Notes under the pieces: generated by a model
The model's database searches: none
What the model was told of the DNA's origin: nothing
Seen by the model: only the letters and a program-made list of their open reading frames with translations
Assembly (NCBI GenBank): GCA_964454025.1
Contig: CAYVRP010000024.1
Location: 1 to 64,000 of the forward strand
DNA from: JAFGBI01 sp964454025
GTDB lineage: Bacteria; Myxococcota_A; Polyangia; Polyangiales; Polyangiaceae
Direction: 5' to 3'
Length of the DNA stretch: 64,000 bases
In this document: positions 16,801 to 24,814 of the stretch, in pieces
How the letters are laid out: each line of letters starts with the position of its first letter
Numbering within the stretch: the stretch's first letter is position 1
Made by a program: the position numbers and the translations under genes

Positions 16801-18109
16801 CCTGAAACGGGGCGTCGATGTCCGCGGTGCCAGCGCCGAGATAGCCGACGAACAACTCCCCCGCGTCGGCTCCTTGCAGCGCGCCGCGGAAGGTGAACGC
16901 GTCGCGCACGTAGAGGAAGATGGGCCCACCGGTAAAGTCGAGTCGCACTGTGGAGCCCGACTCCACCCGGAGGGCGCTCATCGTGTAGGTGCCCGCGCTG
17001 AGCTTGAGAATGCCGCCCGGGTGGACGTCCAGGTTGGCGTAGGCACCCGGCGCGAGCGTCACGGTCTGCTGGGGTCCGGCCAGACGGGACTCGTCCGACG
17101 GCGGGAACGCGACGGTCCAGGAGTAGGTGGTGAGGGGCGCCAGGTCGGCGGCCTCCGCCACGGCGCCCTCGATGGTCCACACGGAGTCGTGCCGCAGCTC
17201 CGCGGAGGTGGTGACGTCGCCCTCGACGACCGCGCGGTCACGGAGCTTGACCGGACCGACCGAGACAACGTCACCGGCGATCCGCGTCTCGACCCCGAGG
17301 TTCGTCTCGCTCGTGCCCACGCTGGTGACCGCGAGCGCCCCGTCCGGGGTGGAGGCCGTGATGGCCACGCCGTCCGCCACGGAGACGACCTCGGTCCCCC
17401 CGAGGACGACGGAGTGAAGCCCCACTCCTCGCGGCAACTGGAGCGAGACGAGCAGGCCATCGGCGCCGCTGCCCGCGCCGCCCGTGCCCGTCGCGCCCCC
17501 GGTGCCGCCCGAAGTGCCCGTCGGGCTGCTGCCCCAGACGAGATCGCTCTCATGGAAGAGCGCCACGTGTTCCGCAGGGGCAAAGGTGGTCGCTCCCGCG
17601 AGGTACGAGTGATCGTCCGCTTCGTCGTAGGGCGTCCAGTCGGACTTGTGCACGGCCAGCTTGAGCTCGCCGGTCGAGGCGCCTGGCGCCAGGCTCCCCG
17701 CGCCGGCGCCAAAGCGAATCTCGAGGACGCTGTCGGCACCGTCGGCGGGCTCCGCCAGGCGAGTGACCTGGTGCTGGAGGTTCTGGCAGCCGACCGCGGC
17801 CCAGTAGCAGACGCTCCCACTCGCCGCCGCTCCCTCGCTCGTGAAGTAGTAGCGCAGCGTGAGGTCGCTCAGCGAGATCGCCGAGCCACCCGCGTTCACG
17901 ATCCTCAGCACGGGCTTGATCTCGTTGTTCGTGGCGCTGCCGTCCTCGGCGTGGTGCGCCTCCACCCGCAGCCCCCCGACGGCCATGCGCTGCCCGACGC
18001 GGCCGATGCGCTCCTCGTCAACGCGCCCGTTGCAGCCGATGGCAGCGGACACCGCCGCCGCGACCAGGATGCCCGACAAGGCGGCCCTGTACGCTCTCCC
18101 CATTGCCAT
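13832..18109 (-). CDS. Large lipoprotein with CBM3, beta-rich middle and zincin (HELTH) region
   Basis: 1425 aa; AAGGAGGG sits 8 bases before ATG 18109. The signal peptide has lipobox AAIGC. Residues about 42-205 match a family 3 cellulose-binding module: NNEIKPVLRIVNAGGSAISL, LTLRYYFTSEG, VCYWAAVGC, HKSDWTPYDEADDHSYL. A TGG linker follows, then a beta-helix-like part (LAPGAYANLDVHPGGILKLS, GTYTMSALRVESGSTVRL). The last third has a zinc-peptidase motif, VHELTHAMQH, at about residue 1106, and many cysteines. I infer a surface protein that binds a crystalline or fibrous polysaccharide and may cleave protein. The centre is unassigned. Residues about 1234-1318 are duplicated at 12147-12399. Confidence 0.85.
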   Translation of the reverse strand: MAMGRAYRAALSGILVAAAVSAAIGCNGRVDEERIGRVGQRMAVGGLRVEAHHAEDGSATNNEIKPVLRIVNAGGSAISLSDLTLRYYFTSEGAAASGSVCYWAAVGCQNLQHQVTRLAEPADGADSVLEIRFGAGAGSLAPGASTGELKLAVHKSDWTPYDEADDHSYLAGATTFAPAEHVALFHESDLVWGSSPTGTSGGTGGATGTGGAGSGADGLLVSLQLPRGVGLHSVVLGGTEVVSVADGVAITASTPDGALAVTSVGTSETNLGVETRIAGDVVSVGPVKLRDRAVVEGDVTTSAELRHDSVWTIEGAVAEAADLAPLTTYSWTVAFPPSDESRLAGPQQTVTLAPGAYANLDVHPGGILKLSAGTYTMSALRVESGSTVRLDFTGGPIFLYVRDAFTFRGALQGADAGELFVGYLGAGTADIDAPFQGTVVAPNAHLRLSPVDGSGREGSFFGRTIAADARNPLVFTPFAHWDQLLPPELIVECLTRSASGYGAGVFGYLNRLDVPVEIPAGPRNSLSDTRLHKGPLEVFEPGEHHDAYSIPFRGPALEWTLDGRVARVDDAVERCTFDDYELVKVDALEPLEPLPRAMAALAVPFAPSPPISPLVERAAGEDLTRILRAAAGGAVDPETPGATTDDTGGFNLLITTVGFRDEDRCVAGSINVDLVVEAYRDTPHHQSQQIDVYRQGWSLWDHIDQFIGIPGLADLFDDKMKDVNRTIHIPFYQDQPAATLRIDLLERDKGLCGEDDRFARLVAVIDPSTLAWMEGTGIEGHDPAWQDVMPTADILPPEGDLNRLLHCVRGRPDWGFCFQLLPADRPRLCAEFPAQYLDVTGGEDYLATPAVQAVPASYAEVVLSVAGARAPLEPRRVVLDADGCVPAAMMPNVAQLTPAGEELGVTFAWQGTLVAPLDEAGATSITIQIDRVPGDTVEDTWAACGETGVAFECVPEGDGCLSTNGSPNRPCDPYPTPCPAGPLPRRTPCYVPASSEHMATSDGAVSGELRAVLGTSDPHVPTVFSSSAALAAHLLRQQVHLKQDLGIVPGKVHLWPESVNAFLSRTPFHTSSYGTDDERYVQARPAWSTRENGSSTDREADSSRKFTLVHELTHAMQHISAGHVGNGIYGYNVIQPDGTEKYSTDPEGFPVECRCNHIGDQFSPLHCLDSVEVVGSASGEGYAHAMAARAFNDASNLAEDCWFLYVKDVLVPPREDGSCPSGSVDPQHPGCILVGSPEGQAMVAERYRCPTCDPTDPADQARLDQLEYDRERLRTELSGWYFVMGPARIDCAEASKWRNRYCATAVSASLGPNALAAVEYMGTELDWLQFIWGLPRGDDAWTPAQFLALQRAACAGDICSRTEPWRPECAPRRCTGGGGITFEAWRLYAELAEAGRPETVAVTEGQWNRILDRGREFGVSTDLTP
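14155..14407. repeat. Copy B of the 253-bp perfect duplication (inside the CBM3/zincin gene)
   Basis: Identical by eye to 12147-12399, in the same orientation. Here it is part of an intact reading frame, so this is likely the source copy. Confidence 0.85.
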
Positions 18110-18142
18110 CTCGCCCTCCTTGCACGGGGAGCCGTCCCTCGC

Positions 18143-18200
18143 TCACCCATGGTGATGTTTCCCCTCAGCGAGCGCGCTGGCCATCACCCCGTGGGGTGAT
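18143..18200. promoter_or_regulatory. Two related palindromes upstream of the CBM3/zincin gene (operator candidates)
   Basis: ATCACCCCGTGGGGTGAT at 18183-18200 has 8-bp arms around GT. TCACCCATGGTGA at 18143-18155 has 5-bp arms, and an A/T-rich TGTTT follows. Both share TCACC/GGTGA half-sites, and their centres are about 42 bp (four turns) apart. They lie 35-90 bp upstream of the start at 18109, where a repressor or activator of the CBM3/FGE-like pair would bind. The downstream TatD gene ends at 18351, so the position is promoter-like. Confidence 0.45.
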
Positions 18201-18350
18201 CCGCGGCCATTCTCGCATTTGCGAAAGGGTGCAGTCCCCGTGAATGCCACCCGCCGCGGCACCCCTCTCCAATCCCCGCCCCAGCCCTACTCCAATCCCT
18301 GAGCCGATCCCGATCCCCTGCCCATTTCCCCCTTCCTGCTCCCGCTCACC

Positions 18351-19136
18351 TCACTCGCGCACCACCCCGAACAACCGCCGCGCATTCTCCGCCACCGCCG
18401 CCGCCAGCGCCGCCTCGTCCATGCCACGCACCTCGGCCACCCTCCTGGCGGTGTGCACCACGTAGGCCGGCTCGCACCGGCGCCGGCCCGGCTGCTTGCG
18501 AAGCGGCTCCGGCGTCAAGTACGGGCTGTCCGTCTCGACCAGGATCCGGTCGAGCGGCGCCCAGGCCGCCACCTCGCGGAGCTTGTCCCGCGAGGCGTAG
18601 GTCACCATCCCCGAGAACGAGAGGCAAAACCCGAGGTCGAGCGCCGCGCGCGCGAACGGCAGCTCGTCGTCGAAGCAGTGGATGACCCCGCCCACCTCGC
18701 GCGCGCCCTCGCTCGCGAGGATCTCGAGGGTGTCCGCGGCGGCCTCGCGCGTGTGGATCACCAGCGGCAGCCGCGCCGCGCGCGCCGCTGCTACGCTGGC
18801 CCGGAACGCCGCGGCCTGCTCGGCCGGCGACGAGAAGCGGTAGTGGTAGTCGAGCCCCGTCTCGCCGACTGCGACCACCCGCGCCCGCCCGAAGAGCGGC
18901 TCGATCTCGGGCCAGGTCGCGGCGAAGCCCGAGGCCTCGTGCGGGTGCACGCCCACCACGGCCCAGACGTCGGCCCGCCGCGCGGCGAGCTCGGCGGCGG
19001 CCCGCGCGGACTCCGGGCCCTCGACGCCGACCCCGACGAAGCCCGTGACGCCCGCGGCCCGCGCGCGCTCGAGCACGGCGTCCGGCCCTTCCGGCCAGTT
19101 CTTCGCATCGAGGTGGCAGTGCGCGTCGATCCACAT
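18351..19136 (-). CDS. tatD: TatD-family metal-dependent hydrolase (DNase)
   Basis: 261 aa, the usual TatD length. Metal ligands are in place: IDAHCHLD at the N-terminus, GVHPHEA, VGETGLDYH, PLVIHTREA, GGVIHCFDD, and ETDSPYLTP near residue 210. TatD proteins are TIM-barrel metal hydrolases with 3'-5' DNase activity, linked to DNA repair or fragmentation. It is the last gene of a minus-strand run (lipoprotein, PrkA-like kinase, permease, TatD), 48 bp after the permease. A 23-codon relic of a related gene lies at 11884-11955. Confidence 0.93.
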   Translation of the reverse strand: MWIDAHCHLDAKNWPEGPDAVLERARAAGVTGFVGVGVEGPESARAAAELAARRADVWAVVGVHPHEASGFAATWPEIEPLFGRARVVAVGETGLDYHYRFSSPAEQAAAFRASVAAARAARLPLVIHTREAAADTLEILASEGAREVGGVIHCFDDELPFARAALDLGFCLSFSGMVTYASRDKLREVAAWAPLDRILVETDSPYLTPEPLRKQPGRRRCEPAYVVHTARRVAEVRGMDEAALAAAVAENARRLFGVVRE

Positions 19137-19184
19137 GGCCGCGCCGTTCTAGCGCAGCGCTCGCCGCCCGGCAGCCACCGCGCC

Positions 19185-20492
19185 TCAGCCCGACCCGCCG
19201 CCACCCCAGGCCCGGAGGAGCCGCCGCCCCAGAGGCACGACCAGGCCCGCGGCGACGGTGACCGCCGCGACCGCGAGCTCGCGCGCGGTCGCCGCCGCAC
19301 CGATGGCGACGAGCGTGACCACGGCGAGCGGCACCGGCCACGCGTCGCGGGGGCGGAGGCCCCCCCGCGCGCTGAGGCCGAGCCCCAGGAGCGCGGCGGC
19401 GCTCACCGCGTACTGGAGCAGCACCATGACGCTGGAGAGGACGAAGAGCTCGCGCAGCCCCACCCCCGCGCCCGCCGCCAGCGCGGCGAGAGCGAGCAGC
19501 CCCGCGGCGAGCACCGTCACCGCGAGCGCGCGCCGCGGCACTTGCCCCGCTCCCTCCCGGCCGAGCCACGCGCCGAGCCCGTCCGGGCGCCCTAGCGCCG
19601 CCAGGTACCGGGGCGTCATGACGATCATGCCGAACGCGATCCCCGCCGCGGAAACCGCGGCTCCCAAACCCACGGCCGCCCCGAGCGCCGGCCCGCCGAG
19701 CGCCGCACCGACGCGCTCGAGCGGGCGGTCGAGCCCGCCGAGGGCGGGGACGCCACGGATCGCGACCCAGTGGACCGCGGCGTAGAGCAGCGCCGCCGCC
19801 GCGAGCGAGCCCACCGTCCCCAACCGGACGGCAGCGCCGCCGCGCCGCGACTGCCCCGCCGGCACCGCCACGATCTCGAACCCCTGCAGCGCGAAGACGA
19901 CGACCAGGGCCGCCCGGAACACCGCAGGGGCGCCGGCGGCCTCCGCCGCGGGCGCGAGCGGCGCTGCGGGGGCCTGCCCGAGCCCCACCGCGACCAGCAG
20001 CGCGAGGGGCAGCAGCTTGGCGACGGTCACCACCGTCCAGGCGATGGCGCTCGGCCGGAGCCCGAGCGCCGCCACGGCGCCGAACCCGCCGACGACCAGG
20101 CCGGCGACGCCGCGAGCCACGAGCGGCGCCTGCCCCGGCGCCGCCGCCGCGGCGGTCTCCGCTAGCCCGACCACCACCGCGGCGGTGCTGAGCACGGCCG
20201 ACACCCACGCGACCCAGCCGACGACGAAGGCGACACCGCCGCCGAAGGCGGCCCGCGCCCACACGTAGGGCCCCCCGTCCTCGGCGAAGCGGCCGCCGAG
20301 CGTCCCGTACACGGCGGCCACCGGCAGCAGCGCGAGCGCGGTGAGCGCGTACACCCCGACCCCCGCGAGCCCCGGCACCAGGCCCGCCACGTCGCGGGGG
20401 AGGAAGAAGATGCCGCCGCCGACGATGCCGTTGAGGCCGAGCGCGAGCAGCGCCACGGGCCCGAGCAGCGCACGATCGCCGGCGCTGGTCAT
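19185..20492 (-). CDS. APC-superfamily amino acid permease
   Basis: 435 aa, almost entirely hydrophobic with about 12 membrane helices. TM1 contains LGLNGIVGGGIFFLP, the glycine-rich unwound substrate-binding segment typical of APC transporters. GGRFAEDGGPYVWARAAFGG matches the TM2-TM3 signature. Likely a proton-coupled amino acid or polyamine importer or exchanger in the inner membrane; the substrate is not readable. It starts 6 bp after the PrkA-like kinase stop, so the two are cotranscribed. Confidence 0.88.
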   Translation of the reverse strand: MTSAGDRALLGPVALLALGLNGIVGGGIFFLPRDVAGLVPGLAGVGVYALTALALLPVAAVYGTLGGRFAEDGGPYVWARAAFGGGVAFVVGWVAWVSAVLSTAAVVVGLAETAAAAAPGQAPLVARGVAGLVVGGFGAVAALGLRPSAIAWTVVTVAKLLPLALLVAVGLGQAPAAPLAPAAEAAGAPAVFRAALVVVFALQGFEIVAVPAGQSRRGGAAVRLGTVGSLAAAALLYAAVHWVAIRGVPALGGLDRPLERVGAALGGPALGAAVGLGAAVSAAGIAFGMIVMTPRYLAALGRPDGLGAWLGREGAGQVPRRALAVTVLAAGLLALAALAAGAGVGLRELFVLSSVMVLLQYAVSAAALLGLGLSARGGLRPRDAWPVPLAVVTLVAIGAAATARELAVAAVTVAAGLVVPLGRRLLRAWGGGGSG

Positions 20493-20498
20493 GCGGGG

Positions 20499-22748
20499 CT
20501 ACCCGTCGAGATCGCGAAAGCGCTGCTGCGCCAGCGCCTGCGCCGCGTCGGCCGCCGTCGCCGCGACGTACCCGAACTCGACGCACAGGCGGGCGAGGAG
20601 CCGCTCGGCCTCCCCGCGGCGGGCGCCCTCGCGCCCGGCGCCGGCCTCCCGCACCAGCCGGACCAGATCCCGGCAGGCCCGCGCGACCGCGGGCCGCCGC
20701 TCGCGGAAGGCGCCCTCGCGAAGCTGCCGGAGCAGATCGGCGAAGGCCGCGCGGCGATCGAACGGCGCCCCGGGGTGCTCGATCGCCCAGGCCGCGATGC
20801 GGCCGAGCAGCGCCTCGCGCCAGCTCCGCGCGTCGGCGGTGACGCCGAGCAGGCGCTCCACCTCGACCAGCAAGGCGAGGTCGGGCTCCTCGAGCCGCCC
20901 GGTCAGCGGGTGGCGGCGCTTCTCCCCCGAGAGCCACGCGCTGACGTGCGCGAGGTACCGCTCGAAGAGCTCCTCGTAGCGCGCCTCCTCCACCAGCCCC
21001 GTCGCGATCCGGACCTCGTCCTCCAGCAGATCGAGCAGCCGCTCCCGCAGCGCGCGCCGGAAGAGCGCGTGATCGTAGTAGCCCCCTTCTTGCACCTCCC
21101 GGTCGAGCCATGCGTACTCGCCGCGGCGCGCGCAGAGGCGGTCGAGCTCGGCGAGGACGGCGAAGGGCGACAACCCTTCGTGGCCGGGGTCCTGGGCCGC
21201 GTCGAGCAGGACGCTGCGCATCTCCCGCGGGCTCACCCCCATCATGCCCTCGTACTCCGCGGCCCCGTCGGTTTCGTGCAGCAGCGCCGCGACGTTGGCC
21301 CGCAGGGCCTTCTGCGCCTCGACGCCGAGGCGAGCGGGCACGGCGCCCGTCCCGTACAGATCGAGCTTCTCGAGCGCGGTGAGCGACTCCACCGCCTCCC
21401 GGAGCGGCCCCGAGTACCGCGCGGGATCGGGGCGGCGCAGGCGGGTGAGCACGGCGAACTGGGCGGCGAGCTCGGTCGCGTGAGGCGCGACGTGACCGCC
21501 GACCTGCGGCGCCACCTGCGCGTCGTAGATCCGCTGCTCGTCGGGGTAACGCAGCAGGTACGGGACCGGGATGAGCTCGAGCCGGCCGCGGAAGCTCTCG
21601 AACTCGTGGTGCTCGCGGAAGGCCGCGAGATGGAGCTCGTTGCCGCTCGCGAACATGACGCAGTTGGTGACGAGGTTCTGGGTTTCGAGCTGCACCTCGC
21701 CCGTCTCGGCGGTGATCTGCAGGTACTTGAAGGCATCGAGGGGCCGCTTCAGAAGGTCCGAGAACTCGAGCAGACCGCCCGCCGCGTCGACTAGCTCCCC
21801 GTGGGCCTCGAACAGGGTCAGCGACTGCAGCGACGCCGGGAGCGCCCCCAGCGAGCGATCGGAGGTGAGCTGCCGCTCCCGCGCGTCGACGCCGATCTCG
21901 GGGCCGAGCGTCACCGCACCGACGCGGTAGCGCCGAGAGATGAAGTAGCGCTCGACCCGCACGTGGCGCAGCACCGCGGCGAGCGAGCCGCCGTGGCTCG
22001 CGAGCAGGGCGTCGAAGATCTGGCGGTTCTTGTGCGACAAGCTCCCCCGGAGCACGTAGTCGGGTGGCGGCTCGGCGGCGCCGGCCGCGGCGAACAGCCG
22101 CGCGAGCAGCGCGGCTCGCTCGGGCTCGGGCAGCAGGAACAGCGGGTGATCCCGCGTCTCGACGAACAGGCGGGCGTCGAGCTCGTCGTCCGGAAGGTGC
22201 GCGAAGCTGGCGTCGTCCGCCGGCGGGCGCGCATCGCCCTGGAAGCCGATGGTCCCACGCCCCCCCTCTCGCCGCGGGAAGACCCAGTGGAAGCGGTAGA
22301 GCGCCCCCTCGTCGAGGGTTGAGTAATGCTCGAGCCCGCACATCAGCGCGTGGACGAGGGTGCTCTTGGCGGAACCGTTGGGGCCGTGGAGCAAGATGAC
22401 GCGGTTCGCCCGCCCCTCGCGGGCGAAGTTCTCGAGCACACGGCCGATCTCGCCCTGGACCTGCTCATGCCCCGCGAGCGCGCGGCGCCGGCCCTCGCGG
22501 TCGTCGAGGAACTCGAGGTCGAACAGGCGGTGGCGGATGACCGCGCCGCTCGGCCGCTCGAGCACCTCGCGCCCGAAATGCTCGAACATGTCCCGCACGT
22601 AACGCGCGGCAGGCCGCGAGTGACGCACCGGCTCGGTGGCGAAGAGCTCCAGGTACTCGCCGAAGGAGAGGACCCGCCGCTCGGCGGCGAAGCGCCGCTG
22701 GACCGCCTCGGAGATGGCGGCGAGATCCACGAGCACCGGCCCCGGCAT
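20499..22748 (-). CDS. PrkA-family serine protein kinase / AAA+ ATPase
   Basis: About 749 aa from ATG 22748 (a GTG lies 9 bases upstream). The N-terminal PrkA AAA region starts SFGEYLELFATEP and continues ARYVRDMFEHFG, with Walker A LLHGPNGSAKSTL at about residue 120 and the family segment LTSDRSLG. Later parts LLEFSDLLKRPLDAFKYL and NCVMFASGNELHLAAFREH are also PrkA-like. The C-terminus is longer than in the roughly 640-aa enteric and Bacillus PrkA. PrkA proteins act in stress and starvation responses; kinase versus protease-like activity is debated. It precedes the permease with a 6-bp gap. Confidence 0.88.
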   Translation of the reverse strand: MPGPVLVDLAAISEAVQRRFAAERRVLSFGEYLELFATEPVRHSRPAARYVRDMFEHFGREVLERPSGAVIRHRLFDLEFLDDREGRRRALAGHEQVQGEIGRVLENFAREGRANRVILLHGPNGSAKSTLVHALMCGLEHYSTLDEGALYRFHWVFPRREGGRGTIGFQGDARPPADDASFAHLPDDELDARLFVETRDHPLFLLPEPERAALLARLFAAAGAAEPPPDYVLRGSLSHKNRQIFDALLASHGGSLAAVLRHVRVERYFISRRYRVGAVTLGPEIGVDARERQLTSDRSLGALPASLQSLTLFEAHGELVDAAGGLLEFSDLLKRPLDAFKYLQITAETGEVQLETQNLVTNCVMFASGNELHLAAFREHHEFESFRGRLELIPVPYLLRYPDEQRIYDAQVAPQVGGHVAPHATELAAQFAVLTRLRRPDPARYSGPLREAVESLTALEKLDLYGTGAVPARLGVEAQKALRANVAALLHETDGAAEYEGMMGVSPREMRSVLLDAAQDPGHEGLSPFAVLAELDRLCARRGEYAWLDREVQEGGYYDHALFRRALRERLLDLLEDEVRIATGLVEEARYEELFERYLAHVSAWLSGEKRRHPLTGRLEEPDLALLVEVERLLGVTADARSWREALLGRIAAWAIEHPGAPFDRRAAFADLLRQLREGAFRERRPAVARACRDLVRLVREAGAGREGARRGEAERLLARLCVEFGYVAATAADAAQALAQQRFRDLDG

Positions 22749-22814
22749 CTCCCCCACCCTACCACGACCCGCGGCGGGTTCCTCCAGGGCCGGGCGCGGC
22801 GGGGCGAAGCCGCC

Positions 22815-23372
22815 TCACTCGGCGCGGATGGTGAGCGCCAGATCCCGCCGCTCCACCAGGCAGCGTTCGTCGTTGCAGACGGAGAAGGCGAGCCGCCCGG
22901 CGACGCGGTGCTCCCCGGCCGCCTCGGGCGTCAGGCGCACGGTCAGCTCGCCGCGCTTGCCGGAGATCTCGGCGGACTCCTTGCCCACGACCGGCGCGGA
23001 GAAGGTGACCTTCGGTGTGGGCTCGAGCTTGAGCTTGATCGGGTACTCGTCGTTGACGTGGTACGGATCCTTGGCGTCGATCGTCACCAGTACGACGCCC
23101 GCCTGCCCCGCACGATAGGGCCCCTTCGCCACCATGCTCACCGTGAAGTTGGCCTCATCGAAGCGGTCGCTCGCGGGGGGTACGCTCTGGCCCGCCTGGT
23201 CCCGGGCCGCTGCGGTGGCGACCACGCCCTGACCCTCGACGGTCGCCCCGCCCTCGCCCCGCGGCGTGCTGCCCCGCGAGCACCCGAGCCCGAGCGCGGC
23301 GGCGAGCGCTAACGCCCCGATCCTCGCCGCCGTGACCGCGGCGTCCCCACGCGTGACCCGTCGAAGCTGCAT
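22815..23372 (-). CDS. Lipoprotein resembling the DsbD N-terminal domain
   Basis: 185 aa. The signal peptide has lipobox LGLGC. After a short low-complexity stretch the domain reads as an immunoglobulin-like fold: FTVSMVAKGPYRAGQAGVVL, NDEYPIKLKLEP, RLAFSVCNDERCLVERRDL. The single C-x4-C pair at the end of a strand resembles the redox-active region of DsbD N-terminal domains, but no membrane part is present. Possibly a periplasmic thiol carrier or structural lipoprotein. It is 66 bp upstream of the PrkA-like gene on the same strand. Confidence 0.65.
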   Translation of the reverse strand: MQLRRVTRGDAAVTAARIGALALAAALGLGCSRGSTPRGEGGATVEGQGVVATAAARDQAGQSVPPASDRFDEANFTVSMVAKGPYRAGQAGVVLVTIDAKDPYHVNDEYPIKLKLEPTPKVTFSAPVVGKESAEISGKRGELTVRLTPEAAGEHRVAGRLAFSVCNDERCLVERRDLALTIRAE

Positions 23373-23721
23373 GTCTCGCTCCCTGGGCTACCACGAGCCA
23401 GAGCGGGCAGCCAAGGGGTCGGGCGGCGACGGGTGTCCGGACGCGATTGGAGGTCGGACGCGCGAACCGCCCGCGCCCGCCTCCTTCGGCGCGTGCTCGG
23501 CCGACGCCCAGCTGCACGGGGGCCGAGGCCTCCTACCGCGCGGATTCTCGGCCCCGGACGACGCCGCCCACAGGACAGCGCGGCCTGTGCACCAAAGTGG
23601 CGCCCAGAGCTCCGCCGCAGGGAGCGGCTCCGGGAGCAGCCTCCCCACGCCAGCCAGGATGGACGCTCCAACTCGCGAGGTTCTCCGTCGGCACCCTGAC
23701 GCTCTCCTGTAGGATGTCGGG
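23373..23721. other. Intergenic, nothing recognised
   Basis: About 350 bp between divergent genes. It should hold both promoters, but I see no clear -35/-10 pair, palindrome or small gene. Confidence 0.4.
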
Positions 23722-24597
23722 GTGCAGGTCCGGTCTGCCTGGAAGCTTCGGTACCCGAGCGCGCGGACGATCTGGCTGGACGGGCCGCGACGGATCACGG
23801 AACCGATTCGGGGACGCGAACGAGGCCCTCAAAGGAGCCGTCACCGCCGCTTCGCACGATCCGCCGTCGCCAGCGTGCTCACGGTGCTCGCGGCGACACC
23901 GCGGCTCGCCCTCGCAGCCCCCCACGACGGCCCGGCGCGTCTCGGCGAGCGCTTCCAGGTGGCCGTCAGCGCCGAGCGCCTCCTGGGGGTGGGCTTCGAG
24001 CGGACCCAGCTCACCCCTGCCGAGCCGGGTTCGAGCACGGATGAGTTCCGGCACCTGTCTCTCTTCCTGCTGGGACCGCCGCCACACATGTTCTACCTCA
24101 CGGCGTCGCGGCTGGTGCCGCGGCTCGGCATCGACGTCTTCCTGCTCCGCGGCCTGAGCCTGGGCGCGGCGGTGGCAGCCTGGCAGAACACCTCGGAGTT
24201 CCGGGAGCCAGACGAGCCCGTGGCGCCGCAGCCCCGGGAGTGGGCGGTGCTCGGGGGCCCTCGGCTCGGCTACGCCGTCCGGCTCGGGGAGCGGTTCACG
24301 CTGTGGCCGCGGGCTGGGCTCGCGTTCCTCCGGTCGGATTGGAGCCACGAGTGGGAAGACGAGTACCCCTACTACGGTAGCTCCACGGAGCGGTATACGT
24401 TCCGCATCTCCGCGATCACTCTGGAAGGGCTGCTTGCCTGGGCGCCGGCAGCTCATTTCGAGGTCTACCTCGGACCGTTCGCGGATCTCGGCACTTCCGG
24501 CTCGCTCGTCGGCTCATATGGCATCAGCGAGAGCGAAACCCGGATTGCCATGCGGACCTACGGCGTCACCATGGGCCTCGGCGCGACGGTGCCGTAG
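23722..24597 (+). CDS. Putative outer-membrane beta-barrel protein
   Basis: Up to 291 aa; the true start is probably downstream of 23722, because the basic leader runs about 45 residues before the signal-peptide-like ARSAVASVLTVLAATPRLALA. The mature part has alternating strands and turns: RFQVAVSAERLLGVGFE, RLGIDVFLLRGLSLGAAVAA, GPRLGYAVRLGERFTLWPRA, and a final YGVTMGLGATVP. This pattern, with paired aromatic-ended strands, is typical of small myxobacterial outer-membrane proteins. Function unknown. It lies divergent to the DsbD-N-like lipoprotein and 217 bp before the GH128-like gene. Confidence 0.6.
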   Translation: MQVRSAWKLRYPSARTIWLDGPRRITEPIRGRERGPQRSRHRRFARSAVASVLTVLAATPRLALAAPHDGPARLGERFQVAVSAERLLGVGFERTQLTPAEPGSSTDEFRHLSLFLLGPPPHMFYLTASRLVPRLGIDVFLLRGLSLGAAVAAWQNTSEFREPDEPVAPQPREWAVLGGPRLGYAVRLGERFTLWPRAGLAFLRSDWSHEWEDEYPYYGSSTERYTFRISAITLEGLLAWAPAAHFEVYLGPFADLGTSGSLVGSYGISESETRIAMRTYGVTMGLGATVP

Positions 24598-24814
24598 CCC
24601 CGGGCGCGCACGCTGGCGTGTCGCCCGCGAATCAACACCCGGCAGCCGCGGCAGCAGCGATCCGGCGGCCCCACGCCCACCCCGCCTCGACCCACCGCTC
24701 GGGGTGGCGCCTGGGCCTCTCGGTCACGGGAACGGCTCACCCCCGGGCCCACTCGTTTGGGGGTGGCCTGCAGACCACCTCGCCGCCACCCGGGGATCGG
24801 CGATACGATGAGGC

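Noticed and set aside
18346..22341. 1331-codon minus-strand frame across TatD, permease and PrkA-like genes
   Set aside because: Three recognised genes occupy other frames; this one is Arg/Ala-rich low complexity.
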